Of a stretch of DNA of 64,000 nucleotides, positions 23,416 to 33,985 are shown piece by piece. Source of the DNA: Theocolax elegans (lineage: Eukaryota > Arthropoda > Insecta > Hymenoptera > Cerocephalidae); the NCBI GenBank assembly GCA_026168455.1, contig CM047428.1, positions 43,198,769 through 43,262,768 of the forward strand, written 5' to 3'. Position numbers and translations under genes: made by a program. The stretch's first letter is position 1. Every line of letters begins with the position of its first letter. The notes beneath the pieces were generated by a model that saw nothing but the letters and a program-made list of their open reading frames with translations, was not told the DNA's origin and made no database searches.

Positions 23416-23666
23416 TTCCTGTCATATGATTATTAGGTTTTATTATATAAAGTGTTAGCAGTTCTGCGTGTTCGGTTTGAGTTGGGTCTGTGTAATTCTT
23501 TAAATTAGAAGAAAGAAAGAAATCTGTTTGTATTCTTCGTTGATTTGATTTATTATTTATTATTTGATTAATTATTTGTCTGCGTTATTATATTTTGCTA
23601 TTTTTGATTTGATATTATTCATACTTTTATTGCGCATTATTTAGAATTATAAATGTACCTTCTTAG

Positions 23667-23695
23667 TGCCATTCGGTCGACACACGACTTTGGCA
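23667..23695 (+). other. 3'-terminal stem-loop of LINE copy B2
   Basis: Identical to the B1 stem-loop (TGCCA/TGGCA and GTCG/CGAC) and followed by a one-A-shorter run before AAATAAA. Confidence 0.65.
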
Positions 23696-23719
23696 AAATA
23701 AATTTTGTTGTCAATCAAT

Positions 23720-24174
23720 CTCTCTCTCTCTCTCTCATTCCCTCTATCTCTCATTCTCTCTATCTCTCTATCTCTCATTCGCACTCTCGCACTCCCTCGC
23801 TCTCCCTCATTCTATCTCTCGCTCGGTACCTCTCGCTCTCTGTCTCTCTGTCTCTCTATTTCCCATTCTCCCTCTCTCTCTCTCACACACTCTCTCTACC
23901 TCCCATTCTCTCTTTCACTCTCTCTCTGTATTTCTCTTTCTCTCTCTCTACCTCTCATTCTCTCTCACTCTCTCTCTCTCTCTCTGTTTCTCTTTCTCTC
24001 TCTCTCTCTCTATCTCTCTATATATCTCTCACTCTCCCTCGCTCTGTACCTCTCGCTCTCTGTCTCTCTCTCAATCTCTCTCTATATTTCTCACTCTCCC
24101 TTGCTCTGCACATCTCGCTCTTTGTATCTCTCTCTCTCTATCTCTCTCTATATCTCTCACTCTCCCTCGCTCTG

Positions 24175-24210
<36 letters not shown>

Positions 24211-24512
24211 TCCCTCGCTCTGTACCTCTCGCTCTCTGTTTCTCTCTCTCTATCTCTCTCTATATTTCTCACTCTCCCTTGCTCTGTACATCTCGCTCTC
24301 TGTATCTCTCTCTATCTCTCTCTATATCTCTCACTCTCCCTCGCTTTGTACCTCTCGCTCTCTGTCTCTCTCTCTATCTCTCTCTATATCTCTCACTCTC
24401 CCTCGCTCTGTACCTCTCGATCTCTGTCTCTCTCTCTTTCTCTGTCTCTCTATATCTCTCACTCTATCTCGCTCTGTACCTCTCGCTTTCTGTCTCCCAC
24501 TCTTCTCTATCT

Positions 24513-24550
<38 letters not shown>

Positions 24551-24632
24551 GACTCTTATTCTTACTCATTCTCACTTACGTACTCCCCCACTCTCCCTCA
24601 TTCTTACTCACTCTCTCTCTCATTCTGTCTCT
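23720..24632 (+). repeat. (CT)n array 5, expanded higher-order array
   Basis: The first ~600 bp match array 4. The ~64-bp unit then recurs about eight times (24041, 24107, 24173, 24219, 24283, 24343, 24405, 24473). The end carries a complex motif (ACTCTTATTCTTACTCATTC ... ACTCCCCCACTC) that is also found after copy D at 33998-34085. Confidence 0.93.
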
Positions 24633-25046
24633 CTCTGCGCGCTCACTCTGCGCGCGCAAGGTGAGTTGATTTGCAACACTAGTTACTGCTCCCGATTATT
24701 GTACCTGATACATATCTCACCTTTCTTCCTGAGCATTACAGTATTGATCATCAGGAAGAGGATCGACCACAGATCGCACTTTTTAATAAAGTTCTGGTGG
24801 TGGTTGGTTCTTCCGCCTTCTATTCATCTAATAAATATTAAGTAAATTTGGAGGTTACGTTGGATTGTCTCCCGTGGGCAGATAAAGGCGGCATAAGATT
24901 TTGCACGGTTTTGGCAACAGGAGCGCCTCTACAGGGGTCGACTCGAGGTACAGCTGCTCTCCCCCCTCCTCTGTCTACGCTTGTACGGACTCAGCGTGAC
25001 GTCAATCGCCTTACCCCTGGCTACTGTCAATACTTCTACGCTGGAA

Positions 25047-26288
25047 ATGGCTACTTCGCGTGTATGTTTTATTTGCAAAATTCGTATTACTAGGAAAGAC
25101 TACTCCGAGGTATGTCCGAATTGTAATTTTATTATGCACTCGCATTGTATTTCTTGTTTGCCTGGCTCTAGCCAGCGGCGGTGCTGTTATTTAGCGCGCA
25201 AGGTTGCTGAGCCAGGAGAGAGTGATGCCTCAAGTCGTGAGGGGGCAGCACCTCCTGGGACGAGTTTTGCGAGCGCGGCGGCAGTTGAAGATTCTGCGGC
25301 GTTGCGTATGATACCCCCCACTCCGTCTTGCGCCAAGCGCTTGGCCTCGCCTCCGTCGCCATCATCGGGGCAGGTTGCTAAGCAACCTCGCGCGGCCACG
25401 CCTCTCGGGCCCAATGCGGAGCATGCTTGTCTGTCGGGGGATTCCGTTGCGATGGCGGCTGTACCTCCGCCGTGGTTCATAAATTTTGAGCGCAATGTAG
25501 TTAAGCTTGTGGAGAGAGTGGAGACTAAGGTTGAGGGAATTGATCTGAAGCTTGCCCATATGAACGAGGAGCTACGAAACTTACATAAGCGTGTTGAAAA
25601 ACATGAGAATAAGACGGATGAACGATTCAATGAGGTGAAAGTTCGTGTTGACCATCTAGAGGAGGAGGTGAAGGCGCTTCATGAGAATAGAGCCGTTTCA
25701 GCATCGAATTTCATGGGTAGCTCCGAATACCTGGAGAAGAATGCGTGTGATCTGTTATTCACTGGATTACCTTTAGATTCGGTAGTAACAGATCTAAATT
25801 TAATCGAAATAATACTCAAGCACATTAAACTACCGCTTATCGCCTCCCAGATTATAGAGACTCGTCCTTGGTCTCCTCGGTCCGGAACATCTCTACCAAC
25901 TAATGTAGCTATAGCTCCGTCCTTGACGAAGGGAATTGTTATTAAGGTATCTTCGCCGGCAGTCAGAGACCTCGTAATCGAGAGAGCACACTTATTAAAA
26001 GGAACTACGTCTTTGAATCTTTTTGGTGAAGGAGGGGAGACATCGCTATATATCAGACCGTTGTGGCCGAAAGCAGTACACGCTTTATGGTCGAAGACTT
26101 TACGTAAAGCGAAAGATTTAGGTTACTTGCGACTAATTGTGTTAAACTCATGCGTATATGTTCGTAAATCAAAGAAAGAGCCACTAATATGTATTAAGTC
26201 GGAAGCTGATCTCCTCTCCTTGTCTTCTTTGCCTTCCTCGCTTTCCATGTCTTCCTTGTCTTCCACTCCTGAGCCTACTATTCAATGA
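25047..26288 (+). CDS. LINE C ORF1, intact zinc-finger RNA-binding protein
   Basis: 413 residues from the Met at 25047, chosen because it sits just before the finger and aligns with ATA in copy A; the open frame extends upstream to 24981. The finger is C-F-I-C-K-I-R-I-T-R-K-D-Y, C-x2-C-x4-H-x2-C and R-R-C-C, of PHD-like type. A linker follows with S-G-Q-V-A-K-Q-P-R (nuclear-signal-like), then a coiled coil (~25490-25680) with E-R-V-E-T-K-V and L-H-K-R-V-E-K-H-E. The C-terminal domain has D-L-L-F-T-G-L-P and L-Y-I-R-P-L-W-P-K. By analogy with other LINEs it would coat element RNA. It ends in UGA in frame with ORF2. It is the only full-length uninterrupted gene in the window. Confidence 0.85.
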   Translation: MATSRVCFICKIRITRKDYSEVCPNCNFIMHSHCISCLPGSSQRRCCYLARKVAEPGESDASSREGAAPPGTSFASAAAVEDSAALRMIPPTPSCAKRLASPPSPSSGQVAKQPRAATPLGPNAEHACLSGDSVAMAAVPPPWFINFERNVVKLVERVETKVEGIDLKLAHMNEELRNLHKRVEKHENKTDERFNEVKVRVDHLEEEVKALHENRAVSASNFMGSSEYLEKNACDLLFTGLPLDSVVTDLNLIEIILKHIKLPLIASQIIETRPWSPRSGTSLPTNVAIAPSLTKGIVIKVSSPAVRDLVIERAHLLKGTTSLNLFGEGGETSLYIRPLWPKAVHALWSKTLRKAKDLGYLRLIVLNSCVYVRKSKKEPLICIKSEADLLSLSSLPSSLSMSSLSSTPEPTIQ

Positions 26289-28221
26289 GGTGGGGCTGGT
26301 CAGGCGTCTGCTGGACATTTGCATGCTTTCTCTATTACGCACATAAATATAAATAGACTTAAGACACATTTTACTTCTTTGGAATCATTGATTTTCGGTG
26401 CTCATTTGATCTGATCATTTGGGTGCTAAAAACAATTCATCTCCATTGGATACTTTTTCCACTCGACAATTAAATGCCCACTATGCCTTAATCTCGAATC
26501 AAGTACCATCACTTTCTCCTTCTTTCCTGGAATCACTAATTTCCTCTGAAAATAGTATAAATGGTTCGGTTAAATTTGAGTTTGATGTAATCCATCCTCG
26601 AGGAGTTCAGCGTAGTCTTTTCAAAGCAAAATCAAGGGCGCTGGGCACGGACGGGTTATCTGTGGAAATGCTGAAGCTTCTTGAACCACAACTTACCCCT
26701 CATTTGACTGAGTTATTTAATTCATTGCTGTCCTCGGGCTATTTTCCGGACTGCTGGAAGCGAATTTTACTGTTCCCTTTGGCGAAGTCGAGCAGGATTG
26801 AAACTTGTTCGGATACGAGACCTATAGCTAAACTCTGTGAGGTCTCAAAAATTTTGGAGCGACTAGTTCACTACCAATTGTCGATTTATCTTGAGAAAAA
26901 TAAATTATTGGTTGATAGACAAGCGGGTTTTCGCAGAAGTCATAGCACCCAGACTGCGTTATTGGGAGTACTTGACGATATTAGAAGGGCTATTGATTCG
27001 CGCTATATAACCATTTTAGTCTTGTTCGACTTCTCAAAGGCGTTCGACACAGTACCGCATGGCTTACTATTAACTAAATTGCGCAACATGGGATGCTCTG
27101 ATACAACATTGAGATGGTTTTTCCATTATTTAGTGGGTCGTTCTCAGTCGGTTGTGGATGAGTTGGGTGCGTGCTCGGACTGGCTCAGGGTAAACTCGGG
27201 AGTGCCTCAGGGCAGTGTGTTGGGTCCTTTATTATTTTCGATATTCATTAATGACCTTCCTGAGATGCTACAATATAGCAATTACATGATTTATGCCGAT
27301 GATACCCAGGTTTATTATTCCTTTCCGCCTGTAGATCTTGAACTGGGTGTCCAGCGAATTACTCAGGACGCAAATGCGGTAGCATCCTGGGCTGCGAGAA
27401 ACGGTCTAAATCTAAATGTAAATAAAACCAAGGTGATGATCCTGGGTAGTAAGGCATATGTCTCGCGTGTGGACTTAACCACTGCTCCAAGGGTTAAATT
27501 AATGAATGAATATCTTGAATATGAAAATTGTGTTAAATCTTTGGGCGTTTGGATATCACCCACTCTTGACTGGTCCAAGCACGTCCTAACTATATCTCAA
27601 AGGGTTCATGGAGTTTTGCATTCACTGCGTTTTCACAAGAGGGCTTTCTCTCAGAGTACTAGAAAATACTTGGTGGAGGTGTTGATAATGCCTCATTTCG
27701 ATTACGCAAGTGCTGTTTATAATGACATGGATCAGACAAAGAATTTGAAGCTTCAGCGTCTACTTAATGCTTGCGTTAGATTTGTATGGGGAAACCTACA
27801 TAAATATGATCACGTAACACCCTATCGGTTGAAATTACGATGGTTGTCGGTTGAATCGAGACGCTTATTTTTTATTGGCACTTTGGCTTTTACAGTTCTA
27901 GCTCGATATTCGCCACGTTACCTGTCTGATCATTTCATTAGAGCCATAAATTCAGAAAATCATTATCGTCATTCATCTCGTCTTCCTCCTAAATCATTGA
28001 TCTATTTACCACCTCGTACAGAATCACTTCATAAATCTTTTGTTATCGTTGCTTCTAAATTACTAAATTCACTCCCGGTCATTCCATTTGAATTATCCCA
28101 TTTGAATCATTTTAAGTCATCATTATTCGATCATCTATTGAAGCTAGACTGTATAGCCTGGAACGATAGGGTGTTGCGTGAAGGTCTAAACTGTCCGTGC
28201 ATAAGCGATGAACATATATAG
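26289..28221 (+). pseudogene. LINE C ORF2 lacking endonuclease; RT intact
   Basis: After the UGA the same frame continues through H-I-N-I-N-R-L-K-T-H-F (first endonuclease segment) and then stops at ~26413, because about 1.1 kb of endonuclease and linker is missing compared with copy D. From 26419 a 600-codon frame encodes the RT with S-D-T-R-P-I-A-K-L, F-D-F-S-K-A-F-D-T-V-P-H-G, S-G-V-P-Q-G-S-V-L-G-P, Y-A-D-D-T-Q-V-Y and the CR1-type C-terminus, ending at 28221 without an internal stop. The RT could be active if it were expressed, but the start shown by the open frame is not a natural initiation site. Confidence 0.85.
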
Positions 28222-28461
28222 AGCACAGTTTTTATCTTTATTTTTATCTTTATCTTTATTTTTATCAACTTATTATCAACGTATTTTTATGTTCAAATTT
28301 TATCCTAGCGCTGTATTTAAATCAATATTTTTTATATCTACAATTTTTTATTATTGTTATTATTTTTGTTATTGTTATTATTATTATTGTTATTACTATT
28401 TTGATTTATTATTTTGTATATTTTTGTATATTTGTATGTATAAGCGCTTATTGTAATTTGT

Positions 28462-28489
28462 GTTTACGGGGTTTCTACCCCAATGAAAC
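28462..28489 (+). other. 3'-terminal stem-loop of LINE copy C
   Basis: GTTT (28462) pairs with AAAC (28486) and GGGG (28468) with CCCC (28478). AATAAA follows at 28492 and then the (TCTA)n tail. Confidence 0.65.
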
Positions 28490-28516
28490 CTAATAAAGAT
28501 CTATCTATCTATCTAT

Positions 28517-28532
28517 CTCTCTCTCTCTCTCT
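28517..28532 (+). repeat. Short (CT)8 between LINE copies C and D
   Basis: Only 16 bp of CT separate the (TCTA)n tail of C from the 5' start of D. This is the shortest spacer of the train and shows the tail-to-head joint most clearly. Confidence 0.9.
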
Positions 28533-29012
28533 CCGGTAGTTGGGCAGACGTGCTTCACATCGCTCCATCTTGTAAGCTCTATATTTTTGCTCACAAGCCG
28601 TTTTCGAGTTTACTTTCAGGAGGATCGGACTTCCGCTGGCTCACGCTACCCGAGCATACACAGCAGGCATTGTTTTTTATGAGCCAGGGAGACCGATATC
28701 CTTCTGAACATTTTACTATATTTTTCGCCACGGATGACTCGAGGTTTTTCGGAAGGAGCATGAAAGCCGAGACGTACTGTGACCCGAGACTCGACGCTGG
28801 GGCCCGACAGCATAGCGGCGCCTGGTGAGCCGAATCACAATCTCGATCTCTTCTGCGTCTCTGTACAACTGGAGCAGACGACTCGCGCGACGCCACGGTC
28901 GCGCATCCGACTCCGAGCATCGAGCGCCGAATCCTGCCGGGCGCCGCCGAACTTCACCGATCTGCACGACTTCTGCTCCTGCGGCTAGACAGCTGAGTCT
29001 CGACCGGGGCTC

Positions 29013-30356
29013 ATGAATAGCGCCGTCCAAGTAACTCGTTGCCCGCGTTGTAATAAGCGCTTTACAAAGGCCTCGTCCGTCACGGTTTGTTCAAAGTGTA
29101 AACGTAAGATTCACGTAAAGTGCTACGAGTTTCACGTAGGTACAAACTATCCTGTGTGCTGCTGCGACGCGTCGGGCAGCGTGAGAGCGGTACCTCTTGA
29201 GGTGCAAAACGAAGACGATCCCGCGACACCGCATACACCAAGCTCACCGAACGTACTCGACGGTGCGACAGCGAACACGTGTTCCGCGAGCAGCATAGCT
29301 CCCGTCTCTCTAAAGAGGCCGGCCTCGCCTATTTCGCTGTTGGACGGGCAAGTTGCAAAACAGCCGCGTGCAGTAGTTACCGACCATTAACCCCTCTCGA
29401 GCGGCGATATTGTCAGTAGAATGGCAGATGAGCCGCCGTCGTGGTTCGTGACGTACATGCAACAGATGCAGAGCTCAATTAATAGCGGTTTTAGCGAATT
29501 AAACAGAAAATTTGACAAGCTCCAAGATGACGTTAAGGCAATTCGTGCGGACGTTGATGCGCTCGCGCACTCGACGGATGATCGTCTGGATGCACTCGCG
29601 CGCTCGTCTGATAATCGGTTTGAACAAATAAATGCGCGATTTCTTGAAATCGAAAATAACTCTACACGTAACGATGTATCCAGAGGAAATCGCGCCTCAG
29701 CCGACTCCTATGAGATTCTGCTTCTGGGTATACCCGCCTCTGTGACTCTCGCGAACGAGGACATCGTCAAGGCCGTCCTTGACGCAATCGGCCTACGCCT
29801 GGTATTTAACCAGGTAATAAATACGCGAAACTGGGAGCCGCGTCAGAAAAATTCGAACCCTAGCAATATACAACAGCCTCAGTCTGCACTTCAACCTGCC
29901 GAAAGTACTCCGCGTGACGTAAATCACTCATTAAATATCAATGCAAGTACGAATAACGACAGAAACTCACGCGGTATAGTTTTTAAATTGCCCGTGCCAG
30001 CAACGAGAGACGAGGTGGTGTCCCACAGTGGCAGGCTCGCTGGATTAGATTCGCAAAAGATCTTTGGGGCGGGTGGCGCTGCCAGTATACATTTGAGACC
30101 CATATGGCCCAAACCTGTGCATACTATCTGGTCACAGGCGCTTCGCGCTTCAATGAGACTGCACTATGCTCGTCCGCTTGTTCGAGATATGCAGGTTTTT
30201 ATGCGCGAGACTAGAGAGAGTCCTCTATTACTAGTAAACGCGGAAACAGATTATAACACATTTTCTCCCAGACCCGTCCCCTCGCATCAGGGGGGCTCCT
30301 CTTCATCTTCCTCCTCAATCGCACCAGAACAACAAGTAAACTCTAACTCAGCATGA
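29013..30356 (+). pseudogene. LINE D ORF1 with one premature stop
   Basis: It starts at the Met at 29013. The finger has C-P-R-C-N-K-R-F-T, C-S-K-C-K-R-K-I-H-V-K-C and C-C-C. A Ser/Pro-rich linker contains S-L-L-D-G-Q-V-A-K-Q-P-R as in copy C. A TAA at 29388-29390 interrupts the frame shortly before M-A-D-E-P-P-S-W-F. After it come a coiled coil (29470-29660, with repeated D-x-R-x-D-A-L-A) and a C-terminal domain with I-L-L-L-G-I-P and L-R-P-I-W-P-K-P. Copy C reads through the equivalent position, so the TAA is probably a mutation. The end is UGA followed by CUA. Confidence 0.83.
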
Positions 30357-33300
30357 CTAAATATTAATCAAGCAAACTTCAGCATTTTCCATATTAACAT
30401 AAATCGTATAAAAACACATTTTTCATCCATCGAATCACTTGTGCATCCTCAAGCCTTTGATATCATTGTCATTTCTGAAACGTTTTTAACCTCTTTGGAC
30501 TCATCAGATATCATTCAGTTACCAGATTATTCTTTCACCAGGCTTGATCGTGTCGGTAAGGGAGGAGGTGGGGTTGGCGTATATGTGCGTAATGCCTATA
30601 AGGTGAGAGTCGTGGACCATTCCGATCCAACTTTCGATAATACGCCGGAATTCCTATTCCTCGAAATATCCTGCAACCTCTTCAAGGTATTACTATGTGC
30701 AGCTTACAGACGCCCTGGAGCGGCATTACCATCACTGCTGTTTGACACGCTATCGGGTTTGCTGCCAATCTACGAGCACGTAGTTATCGCTGGTGACTTT
30801 AACATCAATCTTAATACAAATAATGCCGCGGTTGACTTTATGCGCTCTCGTTTAAGTGAATTTGGTCTCAGCGTGGTCCCTTCTCAGCCGACACATCATG
30901 CACATTGCACCGATCGCATGTCTCACACTTGGATTGATCTCTTCATTTTGCGCGACACTACAACTTCATTTAAATACACGAAATCTGAGACACCTTTCCT
31001 GGCCGATTCGGGTCACGATGCTATCACATTGCATCTTGATTTGACCAGGCAGGTGGGCCGGCTGAGCCAATTTTGGTCGCGCAATGTGAGGAGTATCGAT
31101 CCGATTCAACTCGCCAACATCTTCAATGCGCATTACATGACACACTTACCATTTTTTTTAGACACTTTACGGGTAGTTCACTCAATTCAAGATACATTTA
31201 CTCATGAACATCTCACTCATCATAATCATCGTAATTCATACGGCGATGTCGATCTTGCGGCTGCAAATGTTAGTAACTCACTCATCCACGCATTCGATTA
31301 CCTCGCACCTATGAAACTCATTACTCCTCGCCTAAAACGGAAAGTATGGATTACACCTGCCATTAGAATGCTCATAAAGGAGAAGAAGCGAGCGTTCCGC
31401 ACTGCCAAGCTCTCCAACGATATACGCGACTTTCAACGTTACAGGCAACTGCGTAGCTCTGTGTGCAGCGCTATAGACACGGCCAAGTTCAATTTTATGA
31501 ATAATGAGCTAAATGAAGCTCCAGACACTCGGGCAAGATGACGTGTCTTGCGGAGCTACGGTGTTTCGGGACGCTCAAAGCCATCCCCTGTATCACTATT
31601 TTCACTAAACGACCTCATTAAGCATTACTCCTCCATCTCCCAACAGTCGAACCCGCTATCGCATCATACATTGGCCGACGTCATTTCCTTTGCTCCCGTT
31701 CATGCTGAAACTCACTTTCATTTCTCTCCTGTCACTATTAATCATGTACGGCGGACACTGGGGCGTGCGACCTCGCGGGCGATGGGCGCGGATGGTATCT
31801 CTATTCCGATGCTTAAGCTGGCGGGCTCGTGCGTCCTGGAGCCCCTCGCGAGAGTTTTCGACGCCTCACTGCAGTCTGGCCGTTTTCCATCACAATGGAA
31901 AAAGGCCTTACTGTATCCATTGGCCAAAACAAACACATGCAACGCTATAACAGACACTAGGCCTATCGCGCGGCTGAGTGAGGTGTCGAAGCTACTGGAA
32001 AGGATCGTTCATTCACAACTATCATCTTACCTTGAAGAATACGGCATCCTCTCTTCCAGACAGGCTGGATTTCGGCGGGGGCATAGTACACAGACAGCGC
32101 TGCTCGGGGTGCTGGAGGATGTGCGTAGGGGAATTGACCAGCGAAAGGTCACTTTACTAGTTCTGTTTGATTTCTCGAAAGCTTTCGACACGGTTCCCCA
32201 TGGTACACTCCTTCGCAAGCTCCGGGCGGTCGGCTGTGCTGATGGAGTTATGGAGTGGTTCTATTCGTACCTGCGGGGCCGCACGCAGGCGGTAGAGGGT
32301 GAAGGTGGCGCCATGTCTGAGTGGGCGTCCATTTCGGCGGGCGTCCCTCAGGGTAGTGTACTGGGTCCCCTTCTCTTCTCGATTTTTATCAATGACCTGC
32401 CTGCTGTCCTGGAGTGTTCACACTGTATGATTTTCGCCGACGACACTCAGATGTACTACTCCTTTCCTCCGGCGGAGTTCGATCTGGCTGTGGACAGGGT
32501 GTCGCGTGATGCGGGAGCGGTGGCGGACTGGGCGGAAAGAAACGGTCTTTCCCTTAATGTAAGAAAGACCAAAGTACTGCTTCTGGGGAGTCAACACTAC
32601 GTGTCTCGTTTCCACCTCAATAGTATTGTAAGAGTTAATGTAAAGGGCGAATCGCTGCCGTATGAGGGTGCTGTAAAATCGTTGGGAATGTGGATTACAC
32701 CTACTCTCGACTGGTCCAAACAAGTGCTTTCAATTTCCCAAAGGGTGCATGGCATTCTGCACACCTTAAGATTTTATAGGCGAGCCCTCTCTCGAGGGTC
32801 GCGCAAGGCCTTAGTCGAGAGTTTGGTGTGGCCACATTTCGATTACGCATGTGCGGTGTATAACGATGTCGATCGCACTCGTGAGCTAAAGCTCCAAAGA
32901 CTGCAAAATGCGTGTGTGCGTTTCGTTTGGGGAAATATCCCTAGACGTGCGCACGTCACGCCATTTCGATTGAAGCTGGGTTGGCTTTCTGTCGGGTCCA
33001 GACGGGCTTATCTTATAGGCTCGTTAGCATATAGTATCATCTCACGGTCCACGCCCTCATACCTGTCTCAGCATTTTATATTATCCAGTTCTCGACCCGA
33101 GATCCGTTCCTCTGCTCGATTCCAGCCCAAAATCCTCACATACCACCCACCCCGTACGGAGGCTTTAAACTCTTCCTTTATAATCACCGCATCGAAGATC
33201 CTTAACTCCCTTAACTCCCTTCAAACAATAGATTTTTCCCTGATCCATAGTCACTCATTTCAGAAAAACCTATACGATTACCTGTCTGGACTTGATAAAC

Positions 33301-33362
33301 AAGCATGGGTTGGACGTGTGGTTGAGGAGGGTATTAACGTCATTGAACTTCCCTCGCCGTAA
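30357..33362 (+). pseudogene. LINE D ORF2: APE endonuclease and RT, one stop
   Basis: In frame directly after the ORF1 UGA. The endonuclease has H-I-N-I-N-R-I-K-T-H-F, S-E-T-F-L-T, G-D-F-N-I-N, H-T-W-I-D-L-F and G-H-D-A-I (30390-31030). The linker carries a TGA at 31539-31541, where copy A has Trp in the aligned W-K-C-L-K. RT (31548-33362) shows F-D-F-S-K-A-F-D-T-V-P-H-G, S-A-G-V-P-Q-G-S-V-L-G-P and F-A-D-D-T-Q-M-Y. No Met codon occurs between the UGA and the endonuclease core. With one nonsense change this is the least damaged ORF2 in the window. Confidence 0.87.
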
Positions 33363-33927
33363 TTTCAAAAGCAACCTCAATTAATCTTAATATCAAGTTT
33401 ATCTATTATGCTAATTTAAGCAAAGTATTATAATGCCACATCAACGGCACGTCTAGTCTCTTTGCCAATGTTTTTGCTCTGCGTTTGCGTTATGTGTGTA
33501 ATGCGTCTATTAGCCTTTTACGTTTACTATTGTACTTATTTTTAAGTCTCTCATCTAATAATTTATTTTCAATTTAGGCTAGTTGCGTAAAATATCGCGC
33601 TATCTTCACGTACCATCAGATACATTCACCTCATGCATAGTCGCAAAGTTCATAAGAAACCACCGTAATAATGTTCACTTCACTTCATTTCATTTATTTG
33701 TTACTCATTCCATTTTTTCACCAACTTTACTGTATTCATTTAATTATTTACCTAAGTGAATTGGGGATCTCACGAGTCGTGGTACTTGATGTTTAACTCA
33801 CGGGCGCTTTTTTTCTTATATTTTTACCATAGTTTGTTACCGCGTTTACCTGTATTTTTAATCTTTGTTACTGCCATTAATAGTATATACTCTAATTTGT
33901 TATACTGTACATTGTATTTGAGTTAGT

Positions 33928-33953
33928 GCTACATGGGGGTTAACCCCCGTAGC
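33928..33953 (+). other. 3'-terminal stem-loop of LINE copy D
   Basis: GCTAC (33928) pairs with GTAGC (33949) and GGGGG with CCCCC around a TTAA loop. AATAAA follows at 33956, then the (TCAA)n tail. It is the strongest stem of the set. Confidence 0.7.
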
Positions 33954-33985
33954 CCAATAAATATATATGAATCAATCAATCAATC

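Larger units (their letters stand above)
22403..23719 (+). mobile_element. LINE copy B2, near-identical duplicate of B1
   Basis: Matches 20402-21720 at a constant offset of 2001 bp falling to 2000 after a one-base A-run difference near 21492/23493. It shares the same 5' truncation point, the same internal stop and the same tail, so it arose by duplication of B1 rather than by a separate insertion. Confidence 0.9.
24633..28516 (+). mobile_element. LINE copy C, endonuclease deleted
   Basis: About 3.9 kb: a GC-rich start (GCGCGCTCACTCTGCGCGCG, then GGTGAGT), a 5' leader to 25046, intact ORF1, and an ORF2 that has lost its endonuclease domain but keeps RT. It ends with a 3' stem-loop, AATAAA and a (TCTA)n tail merging into CT. 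Confidence 0.88.
28533..33985 (+). mobile_element. LINE copy D, the most complete copy
   Basis: About 5.45 kb. A GC-rich 5' leader (28533-29012) is followed by one frame from 29013 to 33362 that is interrupted only by TAA at 29388, TGA at 30354 (the ORF1/ORF2 boundary) and TGA at 31539. The 3' UTR is about 600 bp with stem-loop, AATAAA and (TCAA)n tail. Sequence and codon choice are GC-richer than in copy C, so it is a separate subfamily. Confidence 0.9.

Noticed and set aside
21653..24845. Long Ser/Leu-rich open frames across the CT arrays, in all three frames
   Set aside because: A CT dinucleotide repeat encodes Ser-Leu in every frame without stops, so openness is not evidence of coding. 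The frames have no start context or domain.
29388..29390. The TAA in LINE D ORF1 as a second programmed readthrough site
   Set aside because: Copy C is open at the equivalent position, so a simple nonsense mutation explains it better.
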